Part shown: positions 48,430-59,557 of the stretch, in pieces
Layout: each line of letters begins with the position of its first letter
Position numbering within the stretch: the stretch's first letter is position 1
DNA from: Botrytis cinerea B05.10
Lineage: Eukaryota; Ascomycota; Leotiomycetes; Helotiales; Sclerotiniaceae
Reading direction: 5' to 3'
Length of the DNA: 64,000 nucleotides
Assembly (NCBI RefSeq): GCF_000143535.2
Contig: NC_037316.1
Location: forward strand, 2,588,354 to 2,652,353
Made by a program: the position numbers and the translations under genes
The notes under the pieces: model-generated
Told to the model about the DNA's origin: nothing
Databases searched by the model: none
Seen by the model: the letters and a program-made list of their open reading frames with translations, nothing else

Positions 48430-49338
48430 ATGAATTCGAATAATCAAAAAGTTTATATACTCCTCACTATTAAATCTATTTATAAAGATAAAAAACTAAA
48501 CATTTGAAAAGCTGTTATACTCTATAATATCCCTCATACAACTCTTTAACATAAAATAAAAGGTTTACCTCTTTATACAAAAACTCAAGCCAATAATTAT
48601 AAAATTATAAAATTAAAAAAAAAAAAATTATTCAATATATATTCGATATGGATTCAAAAAGATTCCTATTTAAATTAAAAAATATAAAAAATATAACGAA
48701 TTATATTCTTAAATTGAAAAATACAAAATGTATTGGAAAACTCTAAATATATCGATTTGTAAAATATCGAATCGAATTAAAGATATATTTTAATTATATT
48801 TATAACTTTTAAAAAGCTTTTTATAAAGATTCTAAGTTTTTTGAAAAATAATTTTAATTAATTATAAATATATAAATGAAATACAATATTTCGAATAGAG
48901 ATTTTTATAATTTCAATAAAATAGATTTTATAATAAAGATTATATATATAGTAATAATAATAATTAATATTAAACGAAATAATAAAAGTAAAATAATATA
49001 GTTAAGTAATTGAGAATGAGCTATAATAATAATATACAAAAATAAAAAGAATGAAATTATTCTTTTATTTTTAATAATTTAAGAATAAGTTTATTTCTTT
49101 AATTAATATATTGAAATGAATTTTTCTATAGAATAAGTTATTAAATTTATATTTAATAAATAAACGAATAATAAAATAAATTTAAAATAATTGAAATATT
49201 TCAATAAGTATATTAAGAATTAAAGAAAGAATAAATATTGAATATTAATATTGAATAAATATAAAAGCTATAAATCAATAGCTTTTCAAATATATTATAA
49301 AGAGAATAATATTATATATTTATATTTATTATTATATT
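48430..49338 (+). pseudogene. Fot1/pogo transposase, N-terminal part, RIP-damaged
   Basis: Translation from the ATG at 48430 resembles the N-terminus of Fot1/pogo transposases. The visible pieces are KAVILYNIPHTTL, then HKIKGLPLYTKTQANNYK and KLKKKKLFNIYSIWI. Together these match the psq/CENP-B-type helix-turn-helix region, which binds the terminal repeats. In-frame stops fall where C-to-T changes are expected: TGA for a conserved Arg before KA, and TAA for the Gln after TTL. Downstream the frame is too damaged to follow. The gene is cut at 49338 by the copia insertion and resumes after 56391. Confidence 0.7.
49334..49338. other. Copia target-site duplication ATATT, left copy
   Basis: ATATT directly precedes the 5' LTR and is repeated at 56387-56391 directly after the 3' LTR. 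The 5-bp length is standard for Ty1/copia integrases. Confidence 0.8.
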
Positions 49339-49822
49339 TATTGTTTATAATATTGTTTTTATAAATAAAAATAATATAGTATAATATTGATATCTTTTAA
49401 TTTATATATATATATATTCAAGTAAGAATAAAGTAATTTTCACTATGAATTCGAATTATAATTTAATAATGAAAGATTGAAAGATATATAGATCGATTAG
49501 ATAAGATTGATAAGATAATAGTTAATTACCTAATCGTCATTTCGAAAGAATGAAAGGAAGATTAGATTCTTTATCTAAAGAATGGCTGGATTAGGAAAAG
49601 GATTTTAAATAAAGAAAACTGATTCTAAACAAATAAGTATAAAAAGGAATCTAATCTTTCAAATTGTAAAATAAGAAAGTTAATCTCATATAATTTTTCA
49701 ATCAAAATTACATATCACATTGTTTATATAGTTTATTAGTCATTCATCTGAGTATACTTCCATTTTATATATATATAATTATATATATATAATCACTTTT
49801 CATATACTTTCGACCTACAATA
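49339..49822 (+). repeat. 5' LTR of the copia element
   Basis: It runs from TATTGTTTATAATATTG to CGACCTACAATA. The 3' LTR ends CGACCTACGACA, so the ancestral ends were probably TG...CA with later transitions. Differences from the 3' LTR are almost all transitions plus one 3-bp indel. This copy usually carries the A or T. Confidence 0.85.
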
Positions 49823-51212
49823 GGTTATAAATTTGGTAATTCATATATATGATTAAAAAGCAAATTACCCTAGTATATAATGTGATATATATCGAAAAAG
49901 CAATAAAAAAGCTTTCAAGAAAATGTTGAAAAAGCTTTCGAAAATCTAAAAGAAAATTGATTTCCGAATCCGAAATTAGATACACTCAAAGTGCATCTAA
50001 AATTCTATTGAAATTTAATCAGAACTTAACATCTTATACATTATATACAAAAGAATATATATTAATACAAATCAATATCGATTTTATATCTCTTTTCGAA
50101 TTCATATAGCTCTTATATATATATATATTATATACACTTCTATCATACTACAAGGTAGTATTATTAAATAAAGTATATCATTGGGAGGGACTCCCTTATA
50201 TATATATACATCTACAATCCTTTTATATATTATCGATCTATATATATATCATCAACCCCTATATATATATATATATATATATATATTATCGAAATATATA
50301 TCATATATATATCTGCGAATCCTATATACGCATATATATTATATGGAAATATTGTGGAGTTATCCCGATTGATTGATCGAAGATAGTACAAAGACTTTAA
50401 ATAATAAACGATATAATATAATTCAATATAATAATAAGAAAGTCTATCATATTAACAATTTATATCACTATATTATCTTCAATATAAAAATCAAATATTA
50501 TCCAATAACTTATCAAAACGAAGATCAAGATATAATAAACTAATTAGATATAGAAGACTCTATTTTCAATATATTTATATATTATATTTATAATATAGAG
50601 AATATAGAGAGAAATCCTAATTTAATTATTGAAGAATCTTAATCACCAGAATATATATCAAACACATATATAACTAAAACACTAAATCCGAATATAAATC
50701 TTATTGAACTAGAGGATTATAATTCAAATCTTATATTGAATATATTAAGGAGAGAAAGAATATAATTGGAACAATTCAATATCCCTATCACATTGGAGAT
50801 CGAATAAGAAAGACAATATAATAGGATATCATATATATCAAGCTCCTACCCCTATAGAAGCACTAGCTCTTTAGCCTTCCCATATATAAGCCTATATCCC
50901 TAAAACTAAATCTAATTAAGTAAATAAAATTAGGTCTCTAGAAGTTATACAAGTACATATACATCATCCATAATAAATAGTATAGTAATTATCTTATACG
51001 AAGATGCCCTAGCTTGAATAGATTTTATTATATATATATAATAAGATTTAGATCAAGAGGTAGCAGCTAAATCTAATACGAAATTCGTATTAATATATAA
51101 AACATATAATATAACTTCGCGAAGTTTTCGCAAAGTTAAAAAACACCCCTGAATAAGATTCTGATTCGTATAGTACTTACTACACTATATTATATTTAAG
51201 AGATTATTAAAT
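49823..51212 (+). other. Long untranslated leader of the copia element
   Basis: This is 1.39 kb between the 5' LTR and the gag-like ATG. The presumed primer-binding site begins at 49823 with GGTTATAAATTTGGTAA; the primer tRNA cannot be assigned. It contains long (AT)n runs (for example 50260-50286) and a perfect palindrome, AACTTCGCGAAGTT, at about 51114-51127, shortly before gag. No coding sequence is recognised. Confidence 0.5.
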
Positions 51213-52997
51213 ATGAATCACGGAATCAAATATATAGGCCCAATTCTGAATGGTCGATCTAATTATATAAAATGGTGTAATAAAGCTAAACTCTTTTTAA
51301 AAGCTAATAGCATTATGTCCTATATAAACGATTCAAATAATGACCTTAATAAACAATATTATTTTAAGCCAAATAATACACCTATATCTAAAGAGCTTCA
51401 TTTAAAATATAATGAAAAATTAAAAGAATTTAAGGAAAAATCTAAAAGAGCTCTTGCCATACTAAAATCCATAATATCAATAGAATTAAATAAAAGATTT
51501 AAAGAAAAATCTAATCCAAAAAAGCTCTAAAACATTATAAATAAAATATATAATGAAACCTCATTAAATCTAATAAATCGATATTTTAATAAATTAATAG
51601 AATCAAATTATAATGATTTTAATAATATAGATAAATATACAAATAATATATTATTATTATATATTTATTTAAAAGATTTAAAATTCGAATTGCAAAAGGC
51701 TTATATAATTTGAATAATATTTAATAACTTAAATGATTCTTTTGATTCTTTTAAATCTAAAAAAACAAAAGAAATTTCTAAAGATTTAATTAATAATAAT
51801 ATTGATTTAAATAAATTAATATCTGAATTAATATTCGAGGAATCTAAAATGAAAGATTCTATAGAATCTAATAAAATCATTAAGCCTCAAAATACTATTC
51901 CAAATTGTATATATTATAATAAAAAGGATCATTTAAAAAACAAATGTTTTAAAAAGCACCCCGAACTTTATAATAGAGATTATAAAAAATCTAAAAACTT
52001 TAATAAAAATAATAATAATAATAAAAATAAGCTTTATAAAATTACAAAAGAATTAAATAATCTTAAAAAATCTAATAAATCTTATAATAAATATAAAAAT
52101 AATAAAAAGGCCAATCAAAATAATAATAATAAAATTAAAAAAGATTCTAAAAGCTCTAATATTGAAGAAATAAATCAGGCCTCTTCAAAGGATTTCAATA
52201 TTACATCTAGCTTCGAATATGAAAATAATATTATAATTTTATTAGCAAATCATATTATTAAATCTAAAAATAATATTATATTAAATTCAAGAACTATAAA
52301 GCATTACTATTCAAATAAAAAATGGTTTATAAATTATAAAACATATAAAGTTCTAAAATATACTAATATAGCAAATGGAGAATCTATATTAATATTAGAG
52401 TATAGGGATATTCCAATTATTATAAATAATAAAAAAATATTCATTCGAATGGTTAAGTATATACCCTTGCTAAAATCAATTCTAATTAGCATTAAGCAAG
52501 TGGCTAAAAAGGGATGGGCTAGCAATATACTACCCCCTAGTAATGTTTATAATTTTTCAAATAAATTATTAAATATTAAAGCCGAAGTTAGATGGATTGA
52601 TAATGCTTTCTATTTAGAATGCGATATAAATTATGAATTAATAAATCAATTAAATCATAATATAAATATAAATATTATTAATAGGAATACAGATTCTAAA
52701 ATAGATTCGAAAGATAAATCTAAAAAGGAATCTGAAAGTTCTAAAATAGATTCGGATATAGAATCTAAAAAGGAATTGAAAAATATAAATCTTAATGATT
52801 TAGACCTTTGGTATAAACATTTAAATCATATAAATAAAGATTATATTATAAAAACATTAAATTTAAAAGAATCTAATATTAATCTAAATCATTGTGAAGT
52901 CTGTATATATGCTAAAATGATTCAAAATATTAGTAAAACTCTTTTTGATATTAAATTAAATCAATTCGAAAGAGTTAGTACTAATATTTGTGGATAA
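51213..52997 (+). pseudogene. Copia gag, protease and GAG-pre-integrase region, with stops
   Basis: The gag N-terminus (51213-51530) reads KYIGPILNGRSNYIKWCNKA, as in copia gag. After stops, the frame at 51849-52997 holds a zinc knuckle, CIYYNKKDHLKNKC, in which the second Cys has become Tyr. An Asn/Lys-rich linker follows. The protease segment is ILNSRTIKHYYSNKKWFINY, where the catalytic DSG appears as NSR. The GAG-pre-integrase is LWYKHLNHI ... CEVCIYAKM, ending FERVSTNICG before a stop. Each substitution is explained by G-to-A or C-to-T changes. Confidence 0.8.
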
Positions 52998-53620
52998 TTT
53001 AAAATATCAGGATTAAAAGGGGAAAAATATTTTATTACTTTTACCGAATAGGCTACAAAAAACATATGAGTATATCCTATTAAATATAAATCTAATGCTT
53101 TTACTATATTAAAAGATTTTTATAATCTAATATTAAATCAATTTAATAAAAGCATTAAGATAATAAGACTCGATAATGCTAAAGAATTTAATTCGAATCA
53201 ATGGAATCTATTCGCTAAATCAAAAGGCATTATATTAGAGTTTATAAGTCCTCACCATCATTTCCAAAATGGAATAGCCGAAAAATTAAATAGATATTTA
53301 ATAGAAAGATTACTAGTATTTATAAAAGATAAAAATCTACCTACATTCTTATGACCTAATATATTAAAGGGTATAGTTTATATTAAAAACAAACATTATA
53401 ATAGAACTATAAAAAGCTCTCCCTTTAAATTAATATTAAATAAAGAATCTAATTTAAAAGGAATTAAAGTTCTAGGGTCTCTAACATATGTATTAAAATA
53501 TAAAGAAAAGAGAACAAATAAGCTTGATTATAAATCAGAAAAAGGAATCTTAATAGGATTTGAATCATTTAAGAATCTATTATTTTATATTCCAAATAGA
53601 AATAAAATTATGAATTCTAG
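52998..53620 (+). pseudogene. Copia integrase core, with stops
   Basis: Translation downstream of the stop at 52995-52997 shows KGEKYFITFTE (stop) ATKNI, then KIIRLDNAKEFNSNQW and SPHHHFQNGIAEKLNRYLIE. The catalytic Asp of LDNAKEF and Glu of IAEKLNR are retained. The C-terminal part (NRTIKSSPFKLILN, LGSLTYVLK, SEKGILIGFE) is the usual copia integrase extension. TAG, TGA and TGA stops interrupt it. Confidence 0.75.
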
Positions 53621-55154
53621 TAACTATATTATTAAAGAAGATATCTTATATTATAATAAAGATACGAATAATAATAATAATCTTACTATAAATGACCTAT
53701 TAGAAAGGTTAAATATAGAAACCCTTGAAAATGATAATCAAGAAGAAGAGGTAGATATACATAATAATATTTATAATGATTTAAAAAATAATAATGATTC
53801 TAATAATTCTAATATAAATAATAATAAAAGATTAGTAATGGAAATCCCATATAATTCTAATTTATCTATTCTAATAAAACAATCTAAATGTACTAGAGGA
53901 GTAGAACTATTATTAGATATACATAATCTTGTTTATATATCATATATTGAATCAAAGAATCAAAATTATAAAATTAAATTAAATAATATTGGTGACGATC
54001 AATATGAAAATAAAATATTATTATGCTTTAGTGTAAAAACTGAAGAAAAAGTAATAATAAAAAGGCCTTATAATAAAAATCTAATTACCCTTGAATCATA
54101 TTCAGAAGCTATAAATTCGGATCAAAAAGAAAATTGGGAAAAAGCTATGAATTATAAAATAAAAACCCTAGAAAAGAATAATACCTGGGATATTATTAAA
54201 AAGAATAATAATATTAAAGAGCTAAATATCTTAAAAACAAAATGGGTTTATAAAATCAAATATTTATCCGAAGATAATATTGAATTTAAAGCTAGATACA
54301 TAGCTAAAGGATTTGAGCAATTATATAGCTTAGATTATTTAAATACATTTGCTAGCGTAATAAAGCAAATGGCCTAGAAATTAATATTTGCTTTAGCAAT
54401 AAATAAAAGGTAGTATATATATAAAATAGACATGATATTAGCTTTTATTCAAGAAGATATTAATAAAAATATATATATTAAATCTCCTGAAATATATTAT
54501 AATGAAAATATAATATTAAAGCTAAATAAAGCTCTATATGGATTAAAACAATCCGCTAGAATCTGGTATACTACATTAAAAAGCATATTAAATAAATTAA
54601 ATTTTATTAATATAAAATCAAACGAATGTATATTTATAAATAAATATTCAAGGTTAATATTAAATATATTCGTTGATAATATTGCTATTGTAGGCTCTAG
54701 CGAAGTTTTAATAAAAGATTTTATAAAAAATCTAAAAAGATATTTAGATCTAAAAGATCTAGATCCTATAAAAGACTATTTAGGTATTCAAATAAATTTA
54801 AATAAAGAGTCTATAGAACTTTTTCAAAAAGAATATATTGAAAAATGTCTTACAAATTTAAATTTAGAAAAATGCACCCCTATAGCCACTCCTATAATTG
54901 CTAAAAATAATTTAAAAATAAATCCTAATAAAGCAAATTTAAATAATATTAAATTAGCTCAAAAAATAATAAGAAAATTATTATATTTAGCATTAGGAAC
55001 TAAATGGAATATTACATTTTCGATTTTAAAACTAACAAGATATATATTTAATCCTAGTAAAGAACATTTAATAGCAATGAAAAGAATTTTTAGATATTTA
55101 AAAGATACTAAAAACTTAAAACAATTTATAAAAAAGATTATAATAATTTTATAA
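53621..55154 (+). pseudogene. Copia reverse transcriptase, with stops
   Basis: ENWEKAMNYKIKTLEKNNTW, LKTKWVYKIKY and FKARYIAKGFEQL are the standard start of copia reverse transcriptase. A stop at 54375-54377 and another near 54413 precede the segment with IYIKSPEIYY, KLNKALYGLKQSARIWY and FVDNIAIVG. The last is the catalytic YVDD, changed to FVDN, so the enzyme would be inactive. The thumb and connection region (DYLGIQINLN, YIEKCLTNLNLEKCTPIATP) is intact in frame to 55154. Confidence 0.85.
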
Positions 55155-55620
55155 AAGGCTTTTGCAATTCTAATTATACTGATAATAAGAGCTCTGCAAA
55201 ATCTACTAATGGATATATATTTATATATAAAAATAATCCAATTAATTGAAGAACTAAACTACAATCAATAATAGCTCAAAACACAACCGAATCTAAATTA
55301 ATTGCTATAAATTTAGCTACTAAAAAAGCTATATATTTAAGAAGAATATTAATCGAATTAAATCAATATAATCAAGAAAAATTTCCAATATGGATAAACA
55401 ATACAACAGCAAAAGCTATATCTGAAAATGCTATATATCACAATAAAAACAAGCATATAAATACAAAATATTATTATATAAAAGATCTTATAAATAAAGA
55501 ACTTTTAAATCTAAATTGAATCTCGACTAATAATCAAATAGCTAACAGATTGACTAAACCATTGAATAGAATTAAACTATCTAGATTTATTGATATAATT
55601 CAAAATTATAATAATTATTA
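55155..55620 (+). pseudogene. Copia RNase H region, with stops
   Basis: After a frame break, the sequence encodes SNYTDNKSSAKSTNGYIFIY, then a stop, RTKLQSIIAQNTTESKLIAI, NTTAKAISENAIYHNKNKHI and IANRLTKPLNRIKLSRFI. This is the complete copia-type RNase H order. The terminator TAA is at 55618-55620. Confidence 0.75.
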
Positions 55621-55635
55621 AATATTATAAAAATA

Positions 55636-55745
55636 AAAATTAGTACTCTTTTTACCTATTTAAAAAGGTTTTTTAATAAGACTAATACTAGAATATATAA
55701 ATTAGTACTCTTTTTACCCTTTTAAAAAGGTTTTTAATAAAGCAA
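55636..55745 (+). repeat. Tandem repeat of about 62 bp between RNase H and the 3' LTR
   Basis: Two consecutive copies begin AAATTAGTACTCTTTTTACC, each containing a short inverted CCTTTTTAAAAAGG-like core followed by a T run. They lie just before the polypurine tract. Their role, if any, in the transcript end is unknown. Confidence 0.6.
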
Positions 55746-55899
55746 ATAATATTCTAAAAATAATATATATAATACGAAAATATAACTTTACAAAAACTTC
55801 ACAAAGTTATATAAAATTATATAATATTGTTTTATTCATTATTTTATTATTATTTTATATATATAATTAATTAAAAAGATAATACATATTAAAAGGGAC

Positions 55900-56386
55900 T
55901 ATTGTTTATAATATTGTTTTTATAAATAAAAATAATAATATAGTATAATATTGATATCTTTTAATTTATATATATATATATTCAAATAAGAATAAAGTAA
56001 TTTTCATTATGAATTCGAATTATAATTTAATAATGAAAGATTGAAAGATATATAAATCGATTAGATAAGATCGATAAAATAATAGTTAATCACCTAATCG
56101 TCATTTCGAAAGAATGAAAGGAAGATTAGATTCTTTATCTAAAGAATAGCCGGATTAGGAAAAGGATTTTAAATAAAGAAAACTGATTCTAAGCGAATAA
56201 GCATAAAAAGGGATCTAATCCCTCAAATTGTAAAATAAGAAAATTAATCTCATATAATTTTTCAATCAAAATTACATATCACATTGTTTATATAGTCCAT
56301 TAGTCATTCACCCGAGCATGCTTCCATCTTATATATATATAATTATATATATATAATCACCCTTCATATGCTTTCGACCTACGACA
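55900..56386 (+). repeat. 3' LTR of the copia element
   Basis: It is preceded by the polypurine tract AAAAGGGAC (55891-55899). It matches the 5' LTR along its full length and ends CGACCTACGACA. It retains more G and C than the 5' copy, for example AATAGCCGG, GCATGC and CACCCGAG. Confidence 0.85.
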
Positions 56387-56391
56387 ATATT
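56387..56391. other. Copia target-site duplication ATATT, right copy
   Basis: It is identical to 49334-49338 and lies directly after the 3' LTR. Confidence 0.8.
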
Positions 56392-56672
56392 CAAATCATT
56401 TAATTCAATTATTTGATATTGGTTGTTTTAATAATTTGAAATATTTATATAATAATCAAATTGATAGATTTATTAAGATATATATCAATTATATTTCGAA
56501 GATTGAATTCTTTATAACTTTTAAAGTTATATATAAAGAATCAATTATTTTTCAGAATATAAAATCAGAATTCCAAGAAACAAATTTAATTCTATTTAAT
56601 TCTGAAATTGTATTTTCGAAATTAAATATTCGAATTTGTATATTTACCCCTCCCTTTTTCGATTTAGATTAA
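56392..56672 (+). pseudogene. Fot1/pogo transposase, C-terminal part
   Basis: The frame is open from the end of the copia insertion. It reads NHLIQLFDIGCFNNLKYLY, then TFKVIYKESIIFQNIKSEF and VFSKLNIRICIFTPPFFDLD before the stop. This corresponds to the C-terminus of DDE_1/pogo transposases: the SH-LQPLDVGCF block, the AF---I---F region and the final LSKLNIR-TPTPP motif. It continues the N-terminal fragment that ends at 49338. Confidence 0.8.
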
Positions 56673-57175
56673 TAAATCTCTCAAACCTTTTACAATTCAA
56701 TTAAAACTTTTTCTTAATCAATATTAATTAAATCTCAAATAACTTGTTATCAATTAAACTTCTCTATATTTATATTCGAAATTATATTAGTTTTAACTAA
56801 AAACACAAAGAGATTAATTTATAAAAATATATTTTTAAATATAAAGAATTGTATATTTCAGATAATAAATAAAGTATTAAGTAAGTGTTGATGTATAAAA
56901 AAAACTCAATTATGTTAAAAAGAAATGTTTATTGAATAAAAGACTTTTGATATATTATCTCAATAAAAGATTGATATTCAGATTTAATATAATGAATATC
57001 AAAAAGAGAGAAATTCTAATAGAAAAATATCTTCTAATCAATATTATAATAAATATAAAAAGATAAAATATAATATAAGAATCTATCAAAATAATATAAT
57101 AGATTCTAAATTATTAGATTTTTAATAATTTCAATTAATTGATTCAATTATTATTAAATAATATAAGTTTGAAAA

Positions 57176-57235
57176 TGTAAATTGAAGTGAAAGTGGGCTA
57201 CTCGGTGATATGGGCCACTCGGTGTTAAACTACAT
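57176..57235 (-). repeat. Right terminal inverted repeat of the Fot1/Flipper-like element
   Basis: On the minus strand it begins ATGTAGTTTAACACCGAGTG, matching the left repeat except for transitions. TA follows at 57236-57237. Confidence 0.85.
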
Positions 57236-57237
57236 TA

Positions 57238-58201
57238 TAGAATTACTATAGTCATCTAAATCTAAAGCTTGAAGTAATAGATATTATATGTGTATATAAG
57301 GTGCACGTGTCATATCTTTCCAACAAAAATAGCCATTTTTCAATTTTTTTATTCCTGTGTTTAGACTTAGAAGGTCTTACAATTTGCTATAATAAAATTT
57401 GATCATAATACAAAATAATATATAGATTCTATTAGAAAAATATATGAAATTTTTTTAATGAATTTTTTCACTTTCATATAATCGATTAGATTTAAGTAAA
57501 TTAAAAAATTCGATTTTTTGACATTTGCTAGTAGATTTATTGTGTTTTTCGATTTTAAATCAAAATGTCAAGATTAAATAAGTTTCTAAAAATACTTTAT
57601 TTATTTTTAATTGAAATTCTATTCAATTCCTACTATATATAAGAGCTTGAAATATAGTTATTCAATTTATAAAGAATTCTAGTTTTTTTAAAAACTATTA
57701 GAATTCTACAATAGAGAATATATTAAATGGACTTTTCTATCGAATATCACGTGTCTGAACACATGATATCTCATCACGCCTATCTCAGTTTAAGGCTAGC
57801 GCTAACCCCTTGTTATTTATTTGATCTTTAATAATCATTGTTAGAGAACCTTTTTGTAAATACGATATATAGACTTGCTAAAGTCATAGGCTTTAGCTGT
57901 CCTACATAGTTTTAGACTAATACAGAATGTGGATGAATCAATCAGCCAATCAATAATTAACTTCATCCCTGTCAAATCTTGGAATAAGTAAAGCATTCTT
58001 ATTCTCAGTCTAGCTAAGAAAGTGGCCTAACCATCTAATACTGCCAATTATAAGGAAGGACCAATCTAGTTGTCTAACATCACAGAGATTTATCGCATCA
58101 AAGGGGTCAAAAGTATTAATGTGTAAATAACCCAAAACTACCCAGAAACCAACAATCTCAAGAAATGAGAACCATAAAACCTTAACCAGTAATTATGACA
58201 T
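57238..58201. other. AT-rich flank grading into normal composition
   Basis: No gene is seen. AT-rich, RIP-like sequence continues to about 57.75 kb. Composition then returns to normal before the 3' end of the acyltransferase gene. Confidence 0.45.
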
Positions 58202-59557
58202 TTACACCTCTATCTTGATTGTATATTTGTTCCATTGCTCATCCTCAAAGACATCCATGGCCACCTCATCCAACGTAACAATAACCTCCCACCCCGAATC
58301 CCTCACCGGCATCACCACAAACATACCATCACCAAACCCACCATGCAACAACCTCATGAGTTGATATTCTCCAATCGCAGGATGCCAATCATTCGGCATT
58401 ACAAATCCTTTATACGAAGTGGAAGCTATTCCCGTCGTCTTACCATGTATGGCCCCATAATAGTTAAGTGTTTTCGGATCCTTCAAACTTCTCATTACCG
58501 CAATTGCATTATCGATAAAATCGGCATCGACATCTTTGATACCTTGGCGGATTGCGGCTGCCGCGAGCGATAGACCTTCGGGTTTCAGGAGGTCTTCTAC
58601 TAACAGAAATGGTGTAGCTGTGAATATGACGGCATTGCCGATGAAATCGGATGGTAAAGGTGGATGTATAGTTCTTCGGCATTCAACAGGGAACGAGTAT
58701 TGAACCCTGTCAGTAGGAGTGATGATGCCTGCCTTGACGCGAGCTTTAATCTTCTGTCGAAAGAGGAGTGCACAAACCGCGTCATGACTACTTATGAACG
58801 GACAATCGGGCGGCAAACCCTTGGAGCAATCTGATTTCAGTTGATTCACAGACTCATTTTTGAGCCTGTACATTGTCGAGGAAATCGAACCCTTTACTCT
58901 TGAAGTAAAATCGAACGCTTCATTCAAAATCAAGAAAGCCGGCATCTTCGTAATGTCCGGTATGGAGCTCGACCTCGAAAGTCGAGAGCGATCCAGCGTA
59001 GCAGGACTCATCTTCACTACCGGTCCACGATTATCACAAGTGTATCGTGCCATATCTTGTATGACCCGTGTAATAGCTGCACCGTCCATAGCAATATGCA
59101 AAATCGATATGCATAGCAAAAGACCACCTTCGATAAAATTTGCCTGAATCTTACAACAATCCCAATCATTTTCAAAGTCCACCATCTCAACAACGGAGCT
59201 CAGTTCATCATGTTTTAAAAGCTTCGAGGAGAAATTCGCATTTTCCAATTCCTCGAAAGTCAAAGGTAGCTCTTTGATAATAAGTCGTGCCTGGCCGGGT
59301 GAGAATCGCCAAGCACCCGATGCGCAGCTCGCGCTGTTGGCTAGTACGGAATACCGCTCTACGAGTTTTTCCATTGCTCTACATAAGGCTTGAACGGCTT
59401 CTGAGATTCCATGATTGTCATTTGTCGAGAAAATCAGGACTCTTCTTGAGTAAATAGCGGGCAATGCTGAGTCGACTGCTGATGGTTGTTGTGCGACTTT
59501 TAAGCATGGAAATATGTACTCTTCTGAGCAGTCGTTCGGGATTGACTTCGAAAGCAT
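58202..59557 (-). CDS. BAHD-type acyltransferase (transferase family), probable secondary metabolism
   Basis: An intronless frame of 451 residues. HIAMDG at residues 154-159 provides the HxxxD catalytic motif (H154, D158) of the BAHD/trichothecene-acetyltransferase family. These enzymes move acyl groups from acyl-CoA to alcohols or amines. The second family motif, DFGWG, is not present in canonical form: the matching region reads MPNDWHPAIGEYQLMRLLHG. Fungal members vary here, but this leaves activity to be tested. FPVECRRTIHPPLPSDFIGN is the conserved solvent-channel segment between the two domains. The gene is intact and of normal composition despite lying between decayed transposons and the telomere. 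It is transcribed divergently from a P450, the usual layout of a metabolite-tailoring pair. The substrate is unknown. Confidence 0.85.
   Translation of the reverse strand: MLSKSIPNDCSEEYIFPCLKVAQQPSAVDSALPAIYSRRVLIFSTNDNHGISEAVQALCRAMEKLVERYSVLANSASCASGAWRFSPGQARLIIKELPLTFEELENANFSSKLLKHDELSSVVEMVDFENDWDCCKIQANFIEGGLLLCISILHIAMDGAAITRVIQDMARYTCDNRGPVVKMSPATLDRSRLSRSSSIPDITKMPAFLILNEAFDFTSRVKGSISSTMYRLKNESVNQLKSDCSKGLPPDCPFISSHDAVCALLFRQKIKARVKAGIITPTDRVQYSFPVECRRTIHPPLPSDFIGNAVIFTATPFLLVEDLLKPEGLSLAAAAIRQGIKDVDADFIDNAIAVMRSLKDPKTLNYYGAIHGKTTGIASTSYKGFVMPNDWHPAIGEYQLMRLLHGGFGDGMFVVMPVRDSGWEVIVTLDEVAMDVFEDEQWNKYTIKIEV

Larger units (their letters stand above)
49339..56386 (+). mobile_element. 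Complete but RIP-inactivated Ty1/copia LTR retrotransposon
   Basis: This 7048-bp element has 484- and 487-bp LTRs and a 5-bp target duplication. A long leader precedes internal domains in copia order: gag with zinc knuckle, protease, GAG-pre-integrase, integrase, reverse transcriptase, RNase H. Many in-frame stops and altered catalytic residues show it is dead. It is inserted in the plus orientation, inside the transposase of the Fot1/Flipper-like element. Confidence 0.9.
48332..57235 (+). mobile_element. Fot1/Flipper-like DNA transposon interrupted by a copia retrotransposon
   Basis: The element is bounded by 60-bp terminal inverted repeats and flanked by TA on both sides. Removing the inserted copia element and one 5-bp duplication leaves 1851 bp. 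That is close to the 1.84-kb length I recall for the Botrytis Fot1-like element Flipper. The plus strand encodes a decayed pogo-type transposase in two pieces. Its N-terminal helix-turn-helix region begins at 48430, and its C-terminal region is at 56392-56672, on the two sides of the insertion. All TIR differences are transitions. Confidence 0.85.

Noticed and set aside
50181..50372. 63-codon open frame rich in Tyr and Ile
   Set aside because: It is a translation of (AT)n microsatellites in the copia leader.
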